Shown one piece after another: positions 60,085 to 64,000 of a stretch of DNA of 64,000 bases (position 1 is the first letter of the stretch; every line of letters begins with the position of its first letter). Location of the stretch: NCBI RefSeq assembly GCF_003721565.1, contig NZ_RJJE01000017.1, positions 1,538,636 to 1,602,635 of the forward strand. The letters are read 5' to 3'. Source of the DNA: Rufibacter immobilis. Its GTDB lineage: Bacteria > Bacteroidota > Bacteroidia > Cytophagales > Hymenobacteraceae. Below the pieces are notes generated by a model. That model had not been told where the DNA came from and made no database searches. It worked only from the letters and a program-made list of their open reading frames with translations. Made by a program: the position numbers and the translations under genes.

Positions 60085-61074
60085 TTATTTCGCCGCCTGA
60101 GGGGTCTGCTTTTCGGCTTTGGGGTCCCAGTCCTGGAAGATGTTCTTCAGGGTGTATTGCTGGGCTTCCTGGGTGGTAAGCTGTTTAGACCACGGCACCC
60201 GGTTCTTAGAAGCGGCTCCCGGACCGGTAGAATTGTACTCGGCGTAGAAGGTGGTTTTCTCGGCCTCGGGCTTGCTCCAGTTGTGCCAGCCCTCGGGCCT
60301 GATGTGTTTGCCCAGATAAGTGTTAATGAAAACCGTTTTGGCGAAAGGTCTCCAGGGGCGGCCCAGATAGAAAGAATTCTGGGGAGCATCGCCGGTGAGG
60401 CGGCAGTTGAGGAACACGAAGCCATAGGGAGCGCCTTCCAACGTGGAGGCCGCCGTGATGTAGTTGCCGCCTTTCTTGCAGAAGATCTCGCAGTTCTCAA
60501 ACACCGCCGTAGACCACCCGAAGATGAAGTCGGTGGTGCCTTCTATGTAGCAGTTCTGGTAGTACTGGCGGCTCTTCTCGCCGTGTGGGTACAGGGTATC
60601 CTGAAAGCCCAGGAACCGACAGTTTCTGAAGATGACCTTGTCACCGTCTACCCGCACGGCCACCGCCTGCCCCACCGGGCCCGCGCTGTTCTCAAAGGTG
60701 AGGTTCTCCGCCGTGAAATCATCGCCATAGACAAAGAAACTGGTAGAGCCGGTGGTGCCCATCTCCTCGCCAAACCTGTTCTTCTTAGCGGCATAATCAT
60801 CATAGGTGAGAATGGTTTTCTTCACGTCCTGGCCCACCAGGCGCACGTTGGTTTTGGTGGGCGGCAGTGTGATTTTCTCTTTGTAGACCCCGTTCTTGAT
60901 GTAGATGCTGGTCTGGTTCTTCCGGAAATCCGGTACGGCGTTGATGGCTTCCTGCACGGTTCTGAACTGGCCGCTGCCGTCTTTGGCTACCACAAAATCA
61001 TAGGTCTGCGCGCGCGCCTGCCCCAACAAAAGGCTGAACCACACCAGCAGAAGAAGCGATTTTCTCAATGTCAT
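60085..61074 (-). CDS. Pectinesterase (CE8)
   Basis: 329 residues. Signal peptide (LLLLVWFSLLLGQARA). CE8 blocks: YIKNGVYKEKITLP, SAGPVGQAVAVRVDGD, CRFLGFQDTLYPHG with the catalytic Asp, CYIEGTTDFIFGWSTAVFE with the second Asp, and LGRPWRPFAKTVF with the Arg/Trp. It demethylates pectin. It is a close paralogue of the gene at 62421, with long stretches of near-identical DNA, and lies 8 bases downstream of the GH105 gene on the same strand. Confidence 0.95.
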   Translation of the reverse strand: MTLRKSLLLLVWFSLLLGQARAQTYDFVVAKDGSGQFRTVQEAINAVPDFRKNQTSIYIKNGVYKEKITLPPTKTNVRLVGQDVKKTILTYDDYAAKKNRFGEEMGTTGSTSFFVYGDDFTAENLTFENSAGPVGQAVAVRVDGDKVIFRNCRFLGFQDTLYPHGEKSRQYYQNCYIEGTTDFIFGWSTAVFENCEIFCKKGGNYITAASTLEGAPYGFVFLNCRLTGDAPQNSFYLGRPWRPFAKTVFINTYLGKHIRPEGWHNWSKPEAEKTTFYAEYNSTGPGAASKNRVPWSKQLTTQEAQQYTLKNIFQDWDPKAEKQTPQAAK

Positions 61075-61082
61075 ACCCTCGC

Positions 61083-62315
61083 TTATTTTGCCGCCTGCGC
61101 GGTGCCCATTTCCTCAAATTCCAGCGAAGCCATGATGAACGGCGACACCGCCTTGGGGTCATTGTCACGGCGCTCCTCGTTGATGTAGTACTCATAGCTT
61201 CCCGACCGGTACGGCGTGCCGCCCAAACCCGCCACGGCGCACACCTGCGTGATACTGATGGTGCCATCCGGGTTCTGTTTGATCAGGTGGTTAAGCAGGC
61301 CAGTATAGCCTTTGCGGGCGTTGTCCAGATATTTTTTTTCTATGTAGCCTTTCTTGGCAGCCTTCACCAGAAAGTACGTGAACATGCTGGAGGCCGAACC
61401 TTCCAGGTAATTCCCTTCGCGGCCGCCCTGGTCCACCACTTGCCACCACAGTCCGGTTTTGGGGTCCTGGTACTGGGCAATGGCCCCGGCCATTTTCTGC
61501 GTGATCTTCAGGATGTCGTCTCTTCTGGGGTGGTTCTGCGGGAAGAAATCCAGCACATCCACCAAAGCCATGGCGTACCAACCCATGGCGCGGCCCCATA
61601 CGTTCGGCGAAAGCCCAGTCTGTTTATCGGCCCAGGGTTGTTCGCGTTTTTCGTCCCAGCCATGGTAGAACAGGTTCTTTTCTTTTACATAGGTGTGCTT
61701 ATCCACCAGCGTGATTTGCAGGGCCACATCGTCATAGTTGGCGGGCTCATGGTAGGTAGCGGCATATTGCGTAAGGAACGGCGAGGCCATGTACAGACCG
61801 TCTAGCCACATCTGGTGCGGATAGATTTTCTTGTGCCAGAAACCGCCCTCAGAAGTTCTGGGGTGGGTGCGCATCTGGTCACGCAGTTCGTCTAAAGCGA
61901 TTTTATATTTCTGCTGACCGGTTTCCTGGTGCAGGAAAATCAGGAACTTGCCGGGGTTCACGCGGTCAATGTTGTAGTCGCTTTTCTTGTAGGTCTTGAT
62001 CTTGCCGTCCTGGGTAATCATGGTATCGGCGAAGGCCTGGATGTAGGTGAGGTACTTCTGGTCACGGGTGCGTTTCCAGACCCGCTCCAGCGCACTGGCG
62101 AAGAGGCCTTGGGTATAGTCCCATTTGGGTTCTTTCCGGAAGTCGATCATCCAGCCCTGCGGACTGCGTTTCATCTCAGAGTCGGCCATCCAGACGGAAT
62201 AGGGTTTGCCAGCCGGCGAGAGGGCAGCCGTGCTTCCGGCGGGGGTTTGGCCAGAGCGGCAAGCCGAAAACAGCAAGGCCAGCAGGGTGAGAATCAGTGA
62301 GGTACGCTTCTTCAT
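61083..62315 (-). CDS. GH105/GH88-like unsaturated (rhamno)galacturonyl hydrolase
   Basis: 410 residues from MKKRTSLILTLLALLFSAC at 62315; the frame extends to 62339 (MKRLPQEV) without signal features. Lipobox Cys in LLFSAC. The alpha6/alpha6 barrel has the family marks YTQGLFASALERVW, DGLYMASPFLTQYA (catalytic Asp), VWGRAMGWYAMALVDVL and EGSASSMFTYFLVKAA. It removes the 4,5-unsaturated uronic residue left by the pectate lyases. It sits between two CE8 genes; the stop is 8 bases before the downstream CE8 start. Confidence 0.94.
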   Translation of the reverse strand: MKKRTSLILTLLALLFSACRSGQTPAGSTAALSPAGKPYSVWMADSEMKRSPQGWMIDFRKEPKWDYTQGLFASALERVWKRTRDQKYLTYIQAFADTMITQDGKIKTYKKSDYNIDRVNPGKFLIFLHQETGQQKYKIALDELRDQMRTHPRTSEGGFWHKKIYPHQMWLDGLYMASPFLTQYAATYHEPANYDDVALQITLVDKHTYVKEKNLFYHGWDEKREQPWADKQTGLSPNVWGRAMGWYAMALVDVLDFFPQNHPRRDDILKITQKMAGAIAQYQDPKTGLWWQVVDQGGREGNYLEGSASSMFTYFLVKAAKKGYIEKKYLDNARKGYTGLLNHLIKQNPDGTISITQVCAVAGLGGTPYRSGSYEYYINEERRDNDPKAVSPFIMASLEFEEMGTAQAAK

Positions 62316-62375
62316 AACTTCTTGGGGTAATCGTTTCAAAGTGCACGGCTCCCTCTGGCAGATGAACCATGTTTT

Positions 62376-62413
62376 CGTTTAGGGGCCGTTTTTCCGAAAA
62401 GAGCCGCTAAACG
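62376..62413. repeat. Dispersed palindromic element, copy 26
   Basis: CGTTTAGGGGCCG, T5, CC, GAAAAGAGCCGCTAAACG: right arm of the AGAGCCGC subtype. It is in the gap between the second CE8 gene and the GH105 gene. Confidence 0.88.
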
Positions 62414-62420
62414 CGCTTCT

Positions 62421-63365
62421 TCATTTCTTAGGGTTCCAGTGGTCCTGGCCCGCCAGCACCACCTCGGGTTTAGCCAGTTTCTTCGCTTCTTTTTTCTTCA
62501 GTTGCTTTGACCAGGCCACCCGCTTCTCGGGCGCAGCCCCGGGGCCGGTAGAGTTGTACTCGGCGTAGAAGGTGGTTTTCTCGGCTTCGGGTTTGCTCCA
62601 GTTGTGCCAGCCCTCGGGCCTGATGTGCGCGCCCAAGGTTGAGTTGAGGAAAACCGTCTGCGCGAAAGGCCGCCAGGGCCTGCCCAGGTATACTTTGGGG
62701 GCCTCCGGGATTCCGGTCACGGTGCAGTTCAGGAACACAAACCCGTAAGGCTGGCCCTGCGGCGTAGAGGCCGCCGTGATGTACGAGTTCTTTTTGCAGT
62801 GAATGGTGCAGTTCTCAAAGAAGGCAGTGGCCGGCCCGAAGATAAAGTCGGTGGTGCCTTCAATGTAGCAGTTCTGGTAGTATTGGCGGCTGTTGTCTAC
62901 CCCGGCGTACAGGGTGTCCTGGTTGCCCACAATGCGGCAGTTGGTAAACACGCAGCGGTCGGCCTCAACGTGCAGCGCCACGGCCTGCCCCACCGGGCCC
63001 GCGCTGTTCTCAAAGGTGAGGTTCTGGGCCCTGAACTCATTGCCCTGCACCAGCACCGTGTAAGACGTGAATGTGTTGATGTTGCCTTTGCCCGAATAAT
63101 CATCCCAGACAATGATGGTTTTATCGCGGTCTTCGCCAATGAAGGAGACCTTGGTTTTCCAAGACGAAATCACCAGTTTCTCTTTGTAGACCCCGTTCCT
63201 GATCTGGATTTCCATGCGCTCACTGGGGAAAGCCGGAATAGCGTCTACCGCCGCCTGGATGGAGGTGTAGTCGCCGCTCCCATCCTGGGCCACCACCAGC
63301 TTCTGCTGCTGCGCCTGCGCCAGAAATCCGGCAAGAGACAATACGAGTACTGCTATCCACTTCAT
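62421..63365 (-). CDS. Pectinesterase (CE8), paralogue
   Basis: 314 residues. Short signal peptide (IAVLVLSLAGFLAQA). CE8 blocks: AQDGSGDYTSIQAAVDAIPA, SAGPVGQAVALHVEAD, CRIVGNQDTLYAG (catalytic Asp), CYIEGTTDFIFGPATAFFE (second Asp) and LGRPWRPFAQTVF. It has the same reaction as the neighbour at 60085. It lies 11 bases after the stop of the pectate lyase at the window edge, in the same transcription direction. Confidence 0.95.
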   Translation of the reverse strand: MKWIAVLVLSLAGFLAQAQQQKLVVAQDGSGDYTSIQAAVDAIPAFPSERMEIQIRNGVYKEKLVISSWKTKVSFIGEDRDKTIIVWDDYSGKGNINTFTSYTVLVQGNEFRAQNLTFENSAGPVGQAVALHVEADRCVFTNCRIVGNQDTLYAGVDNSRQYYQNCYIEGTTDFIFGPATAFFENCTIHCKKNSYITAASTPQGQPYGFVFLNCTVTGIPEAPKVYLGRPWRPFAQTVFLNSTLGAHIRPEGWHNWSKPEAEKTTFYAEYNSTGPGAAPEKRVAWSKQLKKKEAKKLAKPEVVLAGQDHWNPKK

Positions 63366-63376
63366 GTGCGTCCCTC

Positions 63377-64000
63377 CTACTTTACCAGGCTGTTCAGATA
63401 CACTTCTATGTTGGAATACTGCTGGTGCAGCGTGAACGTGGATGCGTCTGCCGCATTGGCCGGGTCAAGTTTATGCGCTTTCTCCCAGGCGTCTGGCATG
63501 CCGTCCTGATCCTTATCTGGGGGAGCCTCCGAAGATTTCAGTTGCGGGAAGCCCCCTACATCCTGTGGCGAGTCTATGATGCCGTTCTGCTTTTTGCCGC
63601 TTCTGGAGTTTCCGGTCCGCACTTCCTGCACCACCCGCGCATCAACGGCGTCTCGCTTCAAACTGGCGCCCGCATGGGCCAGCACCGCCTCATAGGCCGC
63701 TTTGGGTTCCTGCACCTGTATGGTGGCAGCCTGGAAAGGCTGGTTTGCTTTTACCGCCTGCACAGAATCCTGATGGTCTGGCTGCACCCCGCCTGCCCAA
63801 TTGTCTTTGCTTACCGCGGCAAATCCTTCCACGTAATTTCCCTGCACGTAAAATTTCCCGTAAGGCGCCGATGGGTTCACAATTCTGTTCCGCTTAGATT
63901 CTAAGGTAGCCGGACCGGATTTGAAATAATTGTTGACCACGTTGTAACGGCCCTTCTCACCACCGTACATGCTGTTGTGCCCCCAGTTGTAGATTACGTT
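63377..64000 (-). CDS. Pectate lyase (PL1-like), partial at window edge
   Basis: The C-terminal 207 codons of a gene that continues past the right edge. The visible part (NVIYNWGHNSMYGGEKGRYNV, YVEGFAAVSKDNWAGG, AYEAVLAHAGASLKRDAVD, DKDQDGMPDAWEKAHKL) is collinear with residues about 245-470 of the pectate lyase at 58148. It stops soon after the calcium-binding motif (SNIEVYLNSLVK) and has no type IX sorting domain, so its final location should differ. The stop is TAG at 63377-63379. Confidence 0.92.
   Translation of the reverse strand, partial: NVIYNWGHNSMYGGEKGRYNVVNNYFKSGPATLESKRNRIVNPSAPYGKFYVQGNYVEGFAAVSKDNWAGGVQPDHQDSVQAVKANQPFQAATIQVQEPKAAYEAVLAHAGASLKRDAVDARVVQEVRTGNSRSGKKQNGIIDSPQDVGGFPQLKSSEAPPDKDQDGMPDAWEKAHKLDPANAADASTFTLHQQYSNIEVYLNSLVK

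Noticed and set aside
58268-61188. Two long plus-strand frames opposite the pectate lyase and CE8 genes
   Set aside because: Antisense shadows of genes with clear domains.
462-62413. CRISPR interpretation of the repeated palindromes
   Set aside because: Copies are separated by hundreds to thousands of bases including whole genes, are not regularly spaced, and no cas gene is present.

Overview
The window comes from a Bacteroidota chromosome, most likely a Hymenobacteraceae-type organism (Rufibacter/Nibribacter/Pontibacter relatives). This is an inference. It rests on promoters of the phylum's -33/-7 type (TTTG, 19 bases, TAnnTTTG), the near absence of Shine-Dalgarno sequences, many signal-peptidase II lipoproteins, a type IX secretion C-terminal domain, and a pectin-degradation locus. 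No rRNA, CRISPR array, transposase or integrase was seen. One tRNA gene is present, tRNA-Arg(CCG).

Layout. 1-2.0 kb: the start of a LolD-like ABC ATPase, then sucC with a clear promoter and terminator. 2.2-9.4 kb: a compact five-gene operon (SWIM zinc finger, DUF5691, MoxR AAA+, DUF5682, VWA) whose function I cannot assign. 9.5-12.3 kb: ohr, tRNA-Arg, and a ~2 kb island flanked by a direct repeat of the tRNA 3' end that carries an orphan restriction-endonuclease-like protein. 12.5-20.5 kb: small hypothetical genes, an ankyrin protein, an aldehyde dehydrogenase, NDH-2, a lipoprotein and a DinB-like protein. 20.5-23.1 kb: a sulfation module (sulfotransferase, APS kinase, PAP phosphatase). 23.2-29.1 kb: a hybrid histidine kinase, two single-domain receivers, CheR and CheB. 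29.3-39.4 kb: an alpha-2-macroglobulin lipoprotein with PBP1C, then a TPR histidine kinase. 39.6-46.1 kb: an M28 peptidase, two DUF421 proteins, an ECF sigma/anti-sigma pair, an HD-fold protein and a Gfo/Idh/MocA oxidoreductase. 46.4-64 kb: altronate dehydratase under a LacI-type operator, fructose-1,6-bisphosphatase, then a minus-strand run of pectin genes (GH28, GH43, GH105, two CE12, two CE8, two PL1, an acetylxylan-esterase-like hydrolase, a LamG protein).

The pectin genes form a coherent route. PL1, GH28, CE8 and CE12 would cut and de-esterify pectin outside the cell or in the periplasm, and GH105 and GH43 would process oligosaccharides. UxaA belongs to the galacturonate-to-KDG branch and FBPase to gluconeogenesis. 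No SusC/SusD pair lies inside the window.

The most striking non-coding signal is a family of about 26 dispersed palindromic elements, one per ~2.5 kb on average. The core arm is GCGTTTAGGGGCTG, followed by a T5/A5 centre and the inverted arm. The elements sit in the gaps between transcription units and are absent from the tight operons. Several copies have outer arms that are perfectly self-complementary yet different at each locus. Translated copies also create false ORFs and false N-terminal extensions; starts have been corrected here where that was visible.
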